This document shows positions 1 to 7,913 of a stretch of DNA of 64,000 bases, one piece after another. The notes beneath the pieces are model-generated. The model saw nothing but the letters and a program-made list of their open reading frames with translations. It had not been told where the DNA came from and did not search any database. Source of the stretch: Marinimicrobium alkaliphilum (GTDB taxonomy: Bacteria > Pseudomonadota > Gammaproteobacteria > Pseudomonadales > Cellvibrionaceae); contig NZ_QGMQ01000001.1 in the NCBI RefSeq assembly GCF_003259155.1, forward strand, positions 186,001-250,000, written 5' to 3'. Within the stretch, counting starts at the first letter, position 1. The number at the start of each line of letters is the position of its first letter. Made by a program: the position numbers and the translations under genes.

Positions 1-412
1 TCAGGCCGACAGTGGCCCAGTGGCGCTTGTGGAGCCAGTCGTAGAGCAGAATCACGCCGACCAGTGCGGCGCCCGCCAGGGGCGCACGCGGGTGCGGTGC
101 CAGGTACAGACAGACAAACCCCAAGGCAAACAATCCCAGTGTAATCCGCAGTGCCGTGCGCGCCCCAATCCGCCCGGAGGGGATCGGACGGAAGGGTTGG
201 CGCTCGGCATCCCAGTGGCGATCGCAATAGTCGTTGAAGCTCATACCGGCGGCGTAGAAGGCCGAGACCGCAATCAGCACCAGTGCCAGGCCACCCGGGT
301 GATCAATGAGTGCGCCCGCAAGCGCGGCGGCGCAGAGGATGTTCATCCAGACCGTGGGCAGGTTGCTGACCCGGCACAGGGTCAGCAGAGTTTTCAGTCG
401 GGGCATGGGCAT
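1..412 (-). CDS. eboC: EboC, UbiA-like prenyltransferase (partial, runs off the window)
   Basis: Only the first 137 codons are present; the rest lies beyond base 1. The protein is hydrophobic with several membrane segments. Around residue 60 it carries the UbiA-family Asp-rich signature, read as FNDYCDRHWDAERQPFRPIP, which in this family binds the magnesium-diphosphate of a prenyl donor. The start ATG overlaps the eboF stop as TGATG, so the two genes are translationally coupled; a second ATG lies six bases downstream. EboC is the membrane prenyltransferase-like member of the ebo clusters, which are linked to moving a natural-product precursor across the membrane. Its real substrate is unknown. 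The UbiA family assignment is secure; the eboC name rests on the neighbouring genes. Confidence 0.88.
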   Translation of the reverse strand, partial: MPMPRLKTLLTLCRVSNLPTVWMNILCAAALAGALIDHPGGLALVLIAVSAFYAAGMSFNDYCDRHWDAERQPFRPIPSGRIGARTALRITLGLFALGFVCLYLAPHPRAPLAGAALVGVILLYDWLHKRHWATVGL

Positions 413-1779
413 CACTCGTCAAACAGATGCTTGAGCATCAGGCCGCAAATGTCTGTCGCCGCCACGGGTCCCTGCGGCAGCAGATGCGGGTCGGTGCTCA
501 TCAATACCGGTAGGGTTTCCGGCGAGCCATCGCTGACACCGTGGGAGCCTTTGACCAGGTCGGGCTGCACGGCGATCATGTCCATGGTGTAGCGGAAGCC
601 GAGTTTTTTCCGGGCCAGGATTTTGATGACCTTGAGTTTCGGGAAGCGCAGGGTCGGGTCCACAAACAGCTCGCAGGGATCGTAGCCGGGCTTGCGGTGG
701 ATCTCCACCATGTGGGCAAACTCGGGCTGGCGCGCGGTGTCGTTCCAGTAGTAGTAGGTAAACCAGTTGCGCGCCTTGGCCAGTAACACCAGCTCGCCGC
801 TGCGTTCGTGATCCAGCCCAAATTCCGCCTGCTGGGTTTTATCCAGCACCCGGTCGATGCCCGGCTGGTTCTCGAACAGAGCCCGCACCTCGGGAATGTC
901 CGCCGGATTGTGAATATACAGATGAGCGATCTGATGGTCGGCTACCGCAAACGCGCGGCAGGTGTGGAAGTCCAGGTACTCGCGCCCGAGGTCCACCTTG
1001 AGTGACAGCATACCGGCATCGCGCAGAATCCGATTCGGGTGAATGGCGTGATCGACGGCCTGGATACCGTATTCGGACAGCAGCATGACCCGGCAGTCCC
1101 GGGCCTCAAAGAAGTCCAGCAACTCGCCCACCAGCGCATCGATTTCTTCTAGGTCCTTGCCGATATCACCGTCGGGCCCTTCGCGTTGAAGCACATAGTC
1201 CAGATGCGGCAGATAAATGAGTTGCAGGCTGGGTTGGTGTTCCTCTTCCACATGTTTGGCGGCGTCGGCAATCCAGCGACTGGATTTGATGCTGGTGGCC
1301 GGCCCCCAGAAGTTGAACAGCGGAAAGGTGCCCAGCTTTTCTGTAAGGGTGTCGCGCAGTGACAGCGGGCTGGTGTAGCAGTCGGGCAGTTTTTTACCGT
1401 CGGCCAGATAAAGCGGGCGCGGGGTCAGGGTGAAGTCCGCGTCGGTGGCCATGGCGTACCACCAGAAGGTGTTGCTGCAGGTAAACTCGGGGTCGCGGGC
1501 CTTGGCCAGATGCCAGATTTTGGGCGCCTGTATCAGTTGGTTGCTCTGGCGCCAGAGCCAGACTTCGTTCAAATCCCGGAAGTACCAACCGTTGGCGACG
1601 ATGCCGTGTTCCCGGGGCAGGCGCCCGGTGAGGTAGGTGGCCTGGGCGGCGCAGGTGACGGCCGGGGTGACCGGTTTGATGTCGGTGCAGCCGGTTTTGA
1701 GGCGGTTCAGGTTTGGCGTATGGTCGCCCAGTAGGGACTGGGTCAGGCCAACAACGTTGATAACGGCAGTTCTATGCAT
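412..1779 (-). CDS. eboF: EboF, alkaline phosphatase / nucleotide pyrophosphatase-like protein
   Basis: This 455-residue protein belongs to the type I phosphodiesterase/nucleotide pyrophosphatase (alkaline phosphatase) superfamily. It begins MHRTAVINVVGL, with an early stretch matching the usual metal and nucleophile region and a conserved motif near residue 70 (PAVTCAAQATYLTGRLP) that supplies the Thr nucleophile. Later motifs include LSEYGI and SHGVSDG, which fit metal-binding Asp/His positions. I chose the ATG at 1779 because AAGAAGAG lies just upstream; the reading frame continues 32 codons further into a palindromic repeat that is unlikely to be translated. The gene lies between eboE, 198 bases upstream, and eboC, which overlaps its stop. 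The hydrolysed substrate in ebo systems is not known. Confidence 0.87.
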   Translation of the reverse strand: MHRTAVINVVGLTQSLLGDHTPNLNRLKTGCTDIKPVTPAVTCAAQATYLTGRLPREHGIVANGWYFRDLNEVWLWRQSNQLIQAPKIWHLAKARDPEFTCSNTFWWYAMATDADFTLTPRPLYLADGKKLPDCYTSPLSLRDTLTEKLGTFPLFNFWGPATSIKSSRWIADAAKHVEEEHQPSLQLIYLPHLDYVLQREGPDGDIGKDLEEIDALVGELLDFFEARDCRVMLLSEYGIQAVDHAIHPNRILRDAGMLSLKVDLGREYLDFHTCRAFAVADHQIAHLYIHNPADIPEVRALFENQPGIDRVLDKTQQAEFGLDHERSGELVLLAKARNWFTYYYWNDTARQPEFAHMVEIHRKPGYDPCELFVDPTLRFPKLKVIKILARKKLGFRYTMDMIAVQPDLVKGSHGVSDGSPETLPVLMSTDPHLLPQGPVAATDICGLMLKHLFDE

Positions 1780-1844
1780 AGAAAAGCTCTTCTTGAGTTT
1801 TGACTTCGGGTTTGGGAGCCGCTGCTTGAATCGAGTTCGGTGGT

Positions 1845-1955
1845 GCCTCGGTTGCCGGTAACCCGTTCTGGACACGCCGTGAACCCATCCATGGGGGCTT
1901 GACGCCGCCCGTCCGGGGCGGCGACAGTCCAGAACGGGTTACCGGCAACCGAGGC
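1845..1955. repeat. Perfect 28-bp inverted repeat enclosing a second hairpin
   Basis: Bases 1845-1872 are an exact reverse complement of 1928-1955 (28 of 28). The 55-base interval holds a second perfect stem, 1903-1910 against 1916-1923, with a five-base loop. Weaker pairing continues outward to TTGAATC/GATTCAA, giving a nearly 150-bp cruciform-capable structure. It fills the gap between eboE and eboF, so a transcript across the operon would contain it. There is no T-tract, so it is not a normal intrinsic terminator. It could be a small palindromic mobile repeat, a transcript-stabilising structure or an attenuator. Confidence 0.9.
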
Positions 1956-1977
1956 CGTCGAGCTTGGGTGGATTCAA

Positions 1978-3105
1978 TCAGCGGCTCTCTAGTAGGTTTT
2001 CGACCCATTCGAGTTCTCGGGCGATGCTTGCGCCGACCGAGTCGGTGCGCAGTTCCGCGGGCAGTACGCCGAAACTGTAGGTTTCTACTTCCAGCGGAAT
2101 GTCGGGGTCGAGGCGCGGTAAAAAGTCGCGCAGAAAATCCTGAGTGGTGCCGCAGGGGCCCAGGTGTTCGATAAAAATGGGTACGTGAAAATGCACGCGG
2201 CACTCGCTGACTGCGTGGCCCGTCCGGAGGTATTCGGCGAAGTCTGGCAGGTCGTCGAAGCGTGCGAGCGGTGTGCTGGTGTCGGTGCGCGCGACGGCCT
2301 GGTGCAGATACACCGGTTCGTCGAAGTCCAGCAGGTGTTCGATTTCTTCCGGCGTGGTGGCGCGTAGGGCACTGGAGACTTGCACCTTGGCGATGGGAAT
2401 GTTCGCTTCGGCGAGGCGTGCGAGGCATTCGGCCGGTTGTTCAAATTCTACCGCCTGGTGGCAGCAGTCGAAGCACAAACCCACATGGGCATTCTGGTCG
2501 TCGGTCAGTTGCGCGCGCAGGCGGGTAAAAAAGTCGATGACTTCGTCGGTGGTTTCCAGCACGCAGCCGGGTTCCGGTTCTATGGCCAGGGTAATCTTGA
2601 TGCCGGTGCTGTCGTAGAGGTTGACCAGGTGCGTGAGTACCTGACGCAGGTTGTCGAACACCCGGGGCCAATCTTCGTCGTTGAAACCTTGCTTGAAGGC
2701 GATCGGTACCGTGGAGATGGAAATCGCATCGGCGTCCGGTTGCAGGTGGGTGGCGATGTCGGCCAGCACCTGGGTGTAATCCACCCGCTGTTGTTCACGC
2801 CAATCCGGTAGATAGACGTTTTCTTTGACCCGCTGATCGTGAAAGGCGCCGAACGGAAAGCCGTTGATGGTCAGCAGGTAGGCGTTGTGTTTTTTGCACC
2901 AGGCGCGAAAGTCGGCGATGGCGGTTGCGTCGATCTCGCCCGCTGCCTGTCCGGCGATGCGCAGGCCCAAGGCCAGCGGTCGCTCGTCGCCCCGGCGCTT
3001 TTTAACATCGAGCGCATGGCTGTTGAGGTTGTGCATCACATCGGCCCAGGATTCCCCCGGGTGAATGTTGCTGCAGTAAGTTAGGGGTGTCGTCACTGAG
3101 GCCAT
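1978..3105 (-). CDS. eboE: EboE, xylose-isomerase-like TIM-barrel metabolite traffic protein
   Basis: This 375-residue protein starts MASVTTPLTYCSNIHPGESW and has the alternating helix/strand pattern of a sugar-phosphate isomerase/epimerase TIM barrel. Candidate metal ligands appear in conserved contexts: EPEPG, CFDCCH and FHVPIF followed by EVETYSF. The CSNIHPGE opening is characteristic of the EboE group. Its first 13 bases overlap the end of eboD, indicating coupled translation. The fold prediction is good. The reaction catalysed in ebo pathways is unknown, and EboE is usually described only as a metabolite traffic protein. Confidence 0.9.
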   Translation of the reverse strand: MASVTTPLTYCSNIHPGESWADVMHNLNSHALDVKKRRGDERPLALGLRIAGQAAGEIDATAIADFRAWCKKHNAYLLTINGFPFGAFHDQRVKENVYLPDWREQQRVDYTQVLADIATHLQPDADAISISTVPIAFKQGFNDEDWPRVFDNLRQVLTHLVNLYDSTGIKITLAIEPEPGCVLETTDEVIDFFTRLRAQLTDDQNAHVGLCFDCCHQAVEFEQPAECLARLAEANIPIAKVQVSSALRATTPEEIEHLLDFDEPVYLHQAVARTDTSTPLARFDDLPDFAEYLRTGHAVSECRVHFHVPIFIEHLGPCGTTQDFLRDFLPRLDPDIPLEVETYSFGVLPAELRTDSVGASIARELEWVENLLESR

Positions 3106-4238
3106 TGGGACTCCAGCAACTGCTGGCGGCAGCGGTGCATGGCTTCCAGATCGATTTCCGCCACCTCTTTCGCGCGTCCGGCTTCAAGCAGCAAAGTGAT
3201 ACATAACTCGCCCCCCAGGTGCTCGCGGAAACCCTGCAGAGCGGCGTCGATATCGAGCGCTTCCAGAGCCGGGTGGCGCAAGCTGAAGCCCACGCCTTCG
3301 AGCGTTTCGCGCACCTGTTGGACCAGGCCCGCGTCGATCATGCTCTGGCTGTGGGAGTATAGGGTATCCAGGGCGATGCCGATGGCGACCGCTTCGCCGT
3401 GACGCAAGTCGGAATCCGAAAGTTCTTCAAGCCGGTGGGCGCCCCAGTGACCAAAATCCAGGGGTCGGGCGCTGCCCTGTTCAAAAGGGTCGCCACTGGT
3501 ACGGATGTGTTCCAGGTGCAGCTCCGCGCAGCGGGCAATCATGTACTCCATGGCCTCGGGCTCGAAACGCGCCAGGCGCTCGCGGGCGTCATGCAGCCAA
3601 TGAAAAAACGCGCCGTCGCGAATCAGTGCCACCTTGATCGCCTCGGCGATGCCGCAGATACGGTCGCGGGCAGGTAAGCTGTTGAGCAGGTCGTAGTCAT
3701 TGATGACAGCGTAAGGGGGCGCGAAGGTACCCAGGTAGTTTTTGCGGCCCTGAAAGTTGATCGCGTTCTTGACCCCGATGCCGGCATCATTCTGGGCGAG
3801 CACCGTGGTGGGCATGCGTATCAGGCGAATCCCCCGGTGGGCGGTGGCAGCCGCGTAACCCATGGCATCGATCACCGCGCCGCCGCCGATTACCAAAGCA
3901 AAGCTGTGGCGATCGATTCGGTCGGTTTGGGTGCGCTGGTAAAACTCGTCCACTTCTTTAGGGTCGCTTTTGCACACTTCACCGCCGCGCACAATCAGTG
4001 CCGGTTCAATCAGCTCCAGGTGTTCGGCGTGGGCGGCGGCATAGGCGCTCAGCCGCTCAAGTAGCTGCGGATGGCCGGCAAGTACTTGATCGTCGATCAC
4101 CGGCAACACCCGGTGGCGTTTGTGGCCAGCGCGGGTGAGTTGGTCGATGAGGGTCGTGTTGTCGGGGTTGAAGGTGTCCCGGTCAAAACACACCGGGAAG
4201 GCGTACGGCATGGTAAACGCCTGATCAATCTGCCACAT
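3093..4238 (-). CDS. eboD: EboD, 3-dehydroquinate synthase-like enzyme
   Basis: This 381-residue protein is of the dehydroquinate synthase/sedoheptulose cyclase fold. The glycine-rich NAD-binding and metal regions are visible: VIGGGAVIDAMGYAAAT, MPTTVLAQNDAGIGVKNAIN, then GIAEAIKVALI and DFGHWGAHRLEE with LRHGEAVAIG. The last two contain the Glu and two His zinc ligands typical of AroB. I selected ATG 4238 (MWQIDQAF); the frame could start at 4295 but would then overlap eboB by 41 bases. Its position inside an ebo cluster, not a shikimate operon, argues for a paralogue with a specialised role over the housekeeping aroB. The substrate in ebo systems is not established. Confidence 0.9.
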   Translation of the reverse strand: MWQIDQAFTMPYAFPVCFDRDTFNPDNTTLIDQLTRAGHKRHRVLPVIDDQVLAGHPQLLERLSAYAAAHAEHLELIEPALIVRGGEVCKSDPKEVDEFYQRTQTDRIDRHSFALVIGGGAVIDAMGYAAATAHRGIRLIRMPTTVLAQNDAGIGVKNAINFQGRKNYLGTFAPPYAVINDYDLLNSLPARDRICGIAEAIKVALIRDGAFFHWLHDARERLARFEPEAMEYMIARCAELHLEHIRTSGDPFEQGSARPLDFGHWGAHRLEELSDSDLRHGEAVAIGIALDTLYSHSQSMIDAGLVQQVRETLEGVGFSLRHPALEALDIDAALQGFREHLGGELCITLLLEAGRAKEVAEIDLEAMHRCRQQLLESQWPQ

Positions 4239-4254
4239 CTTGGTTCGATCGCTC

Positions 4255-5151
4255 TCAGTTGGGGACGGGGTCGTCAATGCGGGGCTTCTGCCCACGCAGA
4301 ACCGTGTTGTCGTTGAAGGTCTGGCGCTGATCGATCACCAGTGGCCGTTGCAGGGCGTCGACGTCAATCTGTCCGGATTGCGCATACGCATCCAGGGCAT
4401 TTTGCCAGCAGCTGAGCTCAATAGCACGTTCATCGATGCCGCGCTTACGCATCAGGTTGGCGGTCTTGGGCACCGAGAGAGGGTCGCTTACGCCCCAGTC
4501 GGCGGAGCTGTCGACGATGATGCGCTCGGGTCCGTATTGTTGAACCACGTCGGCCATGCGTTCGGAGCCCATCTTGGTGTTCGGGTAGATGGTAAACGCG
4601 GCCCAGGCACCGGCGTCGAGCACGTCTTTAACAGTCTCTTCGTTGTTGTGATCGATCACCAGTTTTTCCATGGGTACGCCGATCTCACGGGCCACGGCGA
4701 TCGAGCGCAACACGCCATTTTTCTTGTCCCGGTGCGGGGTGTGTACCATCACCACCATGTCGTGTTCGACGGCGAATTCCAGTTGACGTTGATAGACGTA
4801 CTCTTCGGCGTCGGTCATCTCGTCGTAGCCGATTTCGCCGATAGCCACTACGCCTTCCTTCAGCGCGAACTGAGGTAGCAATTCCAATGCTTCCTTTGCC
4901 AGTGGCAGATTGTTGGCTTCTTTTGAATTGACGCCGATGGTGCAGTAGTGACTGATACCAAACTGCGCTGCGCGAAAGCGCTCCCAGCCCACCAGGCTGG
5001 CAAAATAGTCGATAAAGCTGCCGACATTGGTACGGGGCTGCCCCATCCAGAACGCGGGCTCGATGACCGCGCGGATGCCGGCGTCGGCCATGGCCTGGTA
5101 GTCGTCGGTGGTGCGGCTGCTCATGTGGATATGCGGATCAAAGTACTGCAT
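4255..5151 (-). CDS. eboB: EboB, TatD-family metal-dependent hydrolase
   Basis: This 298-residue amidohydrolase-superfamily protein opens with the metal motif DPHIHM (residues 5-10). It has a Glu metal ligand in AIGEIGYDEM, a His in MVHTPHRDKKNG, a His in VIDHNNEE and a final Asp in IIVDSSADWG. That order of ligands is the TatD pattern. It follows eboA after 17 bases and precedes eboD by 16 bases, consistent with one polycistronic transcript. TatD proteins are metal-dependent nucleases or hydrolases; the EboB substrate is not known. The call as EboB is supported by the whole cluster. Confidence 0.9.
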   Translation of the reverse strand: MQYFDPHIHMSSRTTDDYQAMADAGIRAVIEPAFWMGQPRTNVGSFIDYFASLVGWERFRAAQFGISHYCTIGVNSKEANNLPLAKEALELLPQFALKEGVVAIGEIGYDEMTDAEEYVYQRQLEFAVEHDMVVMVHTPHRDKKNGVLRSIAVAREIGVPMEKLVIDHNNEETVKDVLDAGAWAAFTIYPNTKMGSERMADVVQQYGPERIIVDSSADWGVSDPLSVPKTANLMRKRGIDERAIELSCWQNALDAYAQSGQIDVDALQRPLVIDQRQTFNDNTVLRGQKPRIDDPVPN

Positions 5152-5168
5152 GGTGCGCTCTCTTGTAG

Positions 5169-6083
5169 TCAGTCGGATTGGGCGGCGGCCTCAAACACGG
5201 GCATAAAATCGTTTTGACCATACCCGCCTTCGGCGCCTTGGCGCAAGTGGCTCTGTTCGGTCTTGTCAGCGCTGTTGGCAAGGGTAGCCGTAAGCCACTC
5301 GGTCTGGCCAGCACGCCCGGCGCCCAGCGCCATGGCGCGGCGCTCCAGAGGGGTGGCATCGGGCCAGTGCTCGTTCAGCAGAGCCTGAACCCGTTCACCG
5401 TGGTGGGGCCCGAGGCAGAGCCATAGGCCCAGGTGGTAGTTGCGCCCGGCGCTTTTGCGCTCCTGGGCCCAATCCAGGGCCATGCGGGTCAGCTCCGGGT
5501 CCAGGCGCTGTTCAAGCCCGGCGATTCGGGCGAGATTGCAATCCAGGAATAGGGCTTTGATAACCAGCTGGCGCCAGGCGGTATCGTCAAAATGCGTAAC
5601 CGGGTAGGGCGAATCCAGGGCCACGGCTTCAAACACGCTGAGCATGTTGGTGCGGCAGGCCTCACCGGCGCGCCAGACAAAGCGTTCGCCTTCGGGTAAT
5701 AAGGGCAGGCTGCGGTACAGGGCGCAGGTTTCGCCTTCGTCGGCAAAGCGGAACAGGGTCTCAAAATCCTCGGCAAAGGTGTCTGAAGACAGGTCCGGGC
5801 GAGCCAGTACCAGAATGACGCGCAGCAACTCGAGTTCGTTCCAGGCCGCGGGCGTCCAGCCGGGGAGCATGGTTTGGGCGCGGGCGGATTGCGCCGGATC
5901 GAGCGTCAGAGGGTGGCGTTTCGCATAGCGGCTGGCCAGGGAAATCAGGGCGGAAAAGCGAGAGCGGTCAACGCCTTTCGCCAACTCTTCATGGGCGTTC
6001 TGCCAAAATGACAGAAGTTTCTCGTCGGCGCGGTCTTTGAGCAACTGCACCAGGAAGGCGGTAGTCGGTGCCATATCAATCAT
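5169..6083 (-). CDS. eboA: EboA domain-containing protein
   Basis: This 304-residue protein is predicted to be soluble and all-helical. It has no signal peptide and no recognised catalytic motif. Features matching the EboA family are the early Leu/Ala-rich helices, a WNELELLRVILVL helix and the HFDDTAWRQLVIKALFL region near residue 175. It is the first gene of the minus-strand cluster, and the intergenic space upstream is shared with a divergent lipoprotein gene, so the operon promoter should lie in 6084-6190. The molecular role is unknown; in characterised systems EboA is needed together with the other Ebo proteins. An alternative ATG lies three codons in. Confidence 0.82.
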   Translation of the reverse strand: MIDMAPTTAFLVQLLKDRADEKLLSFWQNAHEELAKGVDRSRFSALISLASRYAKRHPLTLDPAQSARAQTMLPGWTPAAWNELELLRVILVLARPDLSSDTFAEDFETLFRFADEGETCALYRSLPLLPEGERFVWRAGEACRTNMLSVFEAVALDSPYPVTHFDDTAWRQLVIKALFLDCNLARIAGLEQRLDPELTRMALDWAQERKSAGRNYHLGLWLCLGPHHGERVQALLNEHWPDATPLERRAMALGAGRAGQTEWLTATLANSADKTEQSHLRQGAEGGYGQNDFMPVFEAAAQSD

Positions 6084-6122
6084 TATCCGTTAAACTGCTT
6101 ATTCGCGGATTGTAAATAAGAT

Positions 6123-6173
6123 TTATCCGACTTTCGACCGGGCAAACGTCAAGATTTGTTGCCCGTCGGATAA
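6123..6173. other. Two-part inverted repeat in the eboA/lipoprotein divergent intergenic region
   Basis: TTATCCGAC at 6123-6131 pairs with GTCGGATAA at 6165-6173. Inside it, CGGGCAA at 6139-6145 pairs with TTGCCCG at 6159-6165. The arms are separated by a seven-base bulge on one side. The structure lies between the divergent starts of eboA and the SGNH lipoprotein, where both promoters must be. It may be an operator for a dimeric regulator or a small relative of the palindromic repeats seen elsewhere in the window, which share GTCGGATTA. Confidence 0.6.
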
Positions 6174-6209
6174 CCTCGACCCGAATCTATAATGTATAAG
6201 GAATATCTC

Positions 6210-7475
6210 GTGCGCCCATTGACTCTGTTTGCACTGGTGTCCGGCCTATTTATAGGTGGTTGTAACGAACACATTACCGCCTCTGACCCAAAGCGGCAAC
6301 TGCTGCCCGGTGATGGCAGCCTTGAGCGGCTGCATTTTCTGGGTGACCAGGCTGATGCGGCGGAGCAGGGTCAGCTGGGGGACGATGAGCGCTACCTGCG
6401 CTGGGAGCGCGACGGCGAGCGCCTGGCGCTGCGCTGGCATCAGGCGTGGGGAGCGGGGGTTCAGTTCGATCTGCACGCGCCGGTGCTGCTGGAGCCCTAC
6501 CGCCGGGGAGGCTTCGGGTTTACCGTTGAGCTGGAGCCATTTACCTTTGGCGGCGTTGACCTCGCATTACTGGCCCCAGGGGGCGTCGAACGCCGGGTGT
6601 CTATCGAGTCGGCGCTGGCGAGCCTGGCTGGCCAAGGGGAGCAGGCGGTGTTTCTGCCCATGCATTGCGTGATTCACCCAACGGATCACTTTCTTGCATC
6701 GACCACACCTCTGCGCATTGGCCTGGGAGGCTCCGGTAACCTCACTGTTGGATCTATCACCATGCACACAGACCCACCCGATGACGCCCTTGAACTGCCT
6801 TGTCCGAACCCCAATACCGCGGCCGTAACGCCCGAGCCCTTGCAGACCTTTTGGGCTGAAAGCTGGTGGCTGCCGCGCCATCGGGCCAAATTGGCGGAGG
6901 CCGCCGATAACGACCCGGAGATCGTGTTCCTGGGCGACTCCATCACTCAAGGCTGGGACGAGGCCGGGCGCGAGGTTTTCGAGGCACATTTTGGCCAGTG
7001 GCAAACCCTCAATCTGGGATTCAGCGGAGACCGCACGGAAAACGTCCTGTGGCGCCTGCGCGAAGGGCAGGTGGACACCATTGATCCGGCCCTGGTGGTG
7101 TTGATGATCGGCACCAATAACACCGGGCATCGCCGGGATCACCCGGCCCGCGTGGCTGAGGGCATAGAGGCAATTTTGACTGAGCTGCACCAGCGCCTGC
7201 CGGAGACCAAAGTATTGCTGCTGGCGATATTCCCGCGCGGCGAGGGGCCGGACGATGCAGAGCGGCGCAACAATGACCTGATCAATGCCCGGATTCGCCA
7301 GTTCGGTGATGAACAGCGGGTTTTTTACCGGGATTTGAATGCCATCTTTCTGGATCGGCAGGGGATTTTGAGTCCGAGTGTGATGCCTGACCTGCTGCAT
7401 CCTGAAGCTTATGGCTACAACCTGTTGGCCGAGGCTCTGGTGCCGGAGATCGAAGCGCTGCTGGGGGAAGAATAG
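6210..7475 (+). CDS. SGNH/GDSL-family hydrolase lipoprotein
   Basis: This 421-residue exported lipoprotein has a two-domain layout. A signal peptide ends in a lipobox (FIGGC). About 200 residues follow with a predicted beta-sandwich and no assigned function, and then a C-terminal SGNH hydrolase domain. The catalytic blocks are clear: FLGDSITQGW (nucleophile Ser), GFSGDRTENV (Gly), MIGTNNTGH (Asn) and PDLLHPEAYGY (Asp/His). This arrangement resembles platelet-activating-factor acetylhydrolase IB-like esterases. I preferred the GTG at 6210 because AAGGA sits seven bases upstream and a TATAAT overlaps the ATG at 6192, which is the alternative start. The enzyme probably removes acyl groups from a lipid or polysaccharide at the outer membrane. 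Confidence 0.86.
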   Translation: MRPLTLFALVSGLFIGGCNEHITASDPKRQLLPGDGSLERLHFLGDQADAAEQGQLGDDERYLRWERDGERLALRWHQAWGAGVQFDLHAPVLLEPYRRGGFGFTVELEPFTFGGVDLALLAPGGVERRVSIESALASLAGQGEQAVFLPMHCVIHPTDHFLASTTPLRIGLGGSGNLTVGSITMHTDPPDDALELPCPNPNTAAVTPEPLQTFWAESWWLPRHRAKLAEAADNDPEIVFLGDSITQGWDEAGREVFEAHFGQWQTLNLGFSGDRTENVLWRLREGQVDTIDPALVVLMIGTNNTGHRRDHPARVAEGIEAILTELHQRLPETKVLLLAIFPRGEGPDDAERRNNDLINARIRQFGDEQRVFYRDLNAIFLDRQGILSPSVMPDLLHPEAYGYNLLAEALVPEIEALLGEE

Positions 7476-7479
7476 GTGC

Positions 7480-7507
7480 TTGACCTCGGCGCGTTTATCA
7501 GTAGAAT
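7480..7507 (+). promoter_or_regulatory. Sigma-70 promoter of tRNA-Gly
   Basis: TTGACC at 7480-7485 and TAGAAT at 7502-7507 are separated by 16 bases and are followed by a GC-rich discriminator (AGCGGGCC), as expected for a stringently controlled stable RNA promoter. The tRNA begins 34 bases downstream of the -10 element. Confidence 0.7.
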
Positions 7508-7541
7508 AGCGGGCCTGTGAGAGGTAGCACCTCTGCAAAAA

Positions 7542-7616
7542 GCGGGAATAGCTCAGTGGTAGAGCACAACCTTGCCAAGGTTGGGGTCGCGAGTTCGAGC
7601 CTCGTTTCCCGCTCCA
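7542..7616 (+). tRNA. tRNA-Gly (anticodon GCC)
   Basis: A complete cloverleaf is visible. The acceptor arm pairs GCGGGAA with TTCCCGC, the D arm contains AGCTCAGTGGTAGAGC, and the anticodon GCC is at 7574-7576 in the loop of a five-base stem. The T arm carries GTTCGAGCC. The CCA end is encoded at 7614-7616. Confidence 0.97.
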
Positions 7617-7622
7617 AATTCC

Positions 7623-7651
7623 AAAAAAACCGGCCCAAGGCCGGTTTTTTT
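7623..7651. terminator. Rho-independent terminator after tRNA-Gly
   Basis: An ACCGGCC/GGCCGGT stem with a three-base loop is flanked by seven A residues and seven T residues, so it can work in both directions. It ends the tRNA-Gly transcript seven bases after the CCA. Confidence 0.92.
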
Positions 7652-7690
7652 ATGTCTGGATGGTAGGGATAGAGACGTTGGCGCGTTTTT

Positions 7691-7886
7691 GTCGGATTAC
7701 GGCTGCGCCTAATCCGACCTACTTGAAATTGGGTGGTTTTTTTGTCGGATTACGCCCTACGGGGAATTGGGTGGTTTTTTTTGTCGGATTACGCCCTTTG
7801 GGCTAATCCGACCTACTTGAAACTGGGTGGCATTGTTCGCGTAGGTCGGATTAGCCCGTAGGGCGTAATCCGACACTGAGGCACCT
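7691..7886. repeat. BIME-like palindromic repeat cluster A
   Basis: Copies of an imperfect palindrome whose arms are GTCGGATTA and TAATCCGAC lie at 7691-7722, 7744-7765 (a truncated half), 7783-7816 and 7841-7874. The last pair is joined by a linker containing GTGGCATTGTTCG. The cluster ends with ACTGAGGCACC at 7875-7885, a cap found beside the other three clusters. The orientation is opposite to clusters C and D. No gene is visible in 7652-7913. Confidence 0.9.
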
Positions 7887-7913
7887 GCCCCCAAAGAATG
7901 CGACCCTGGGGTA

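Noticed and set aside
1780-1875. A longer N-terminus for EboF
   Set aside because: The extra codons lie partly within the inverted repeat, and a good ribosome-binding site precedes the internal ATG.
3093-4238. The housekeeping aroB gene of the shikimate pathway
   Set aside because: The gene sits inside an ebo operon with overlapping neighbours and without aroK or damX; it is better called EboD.
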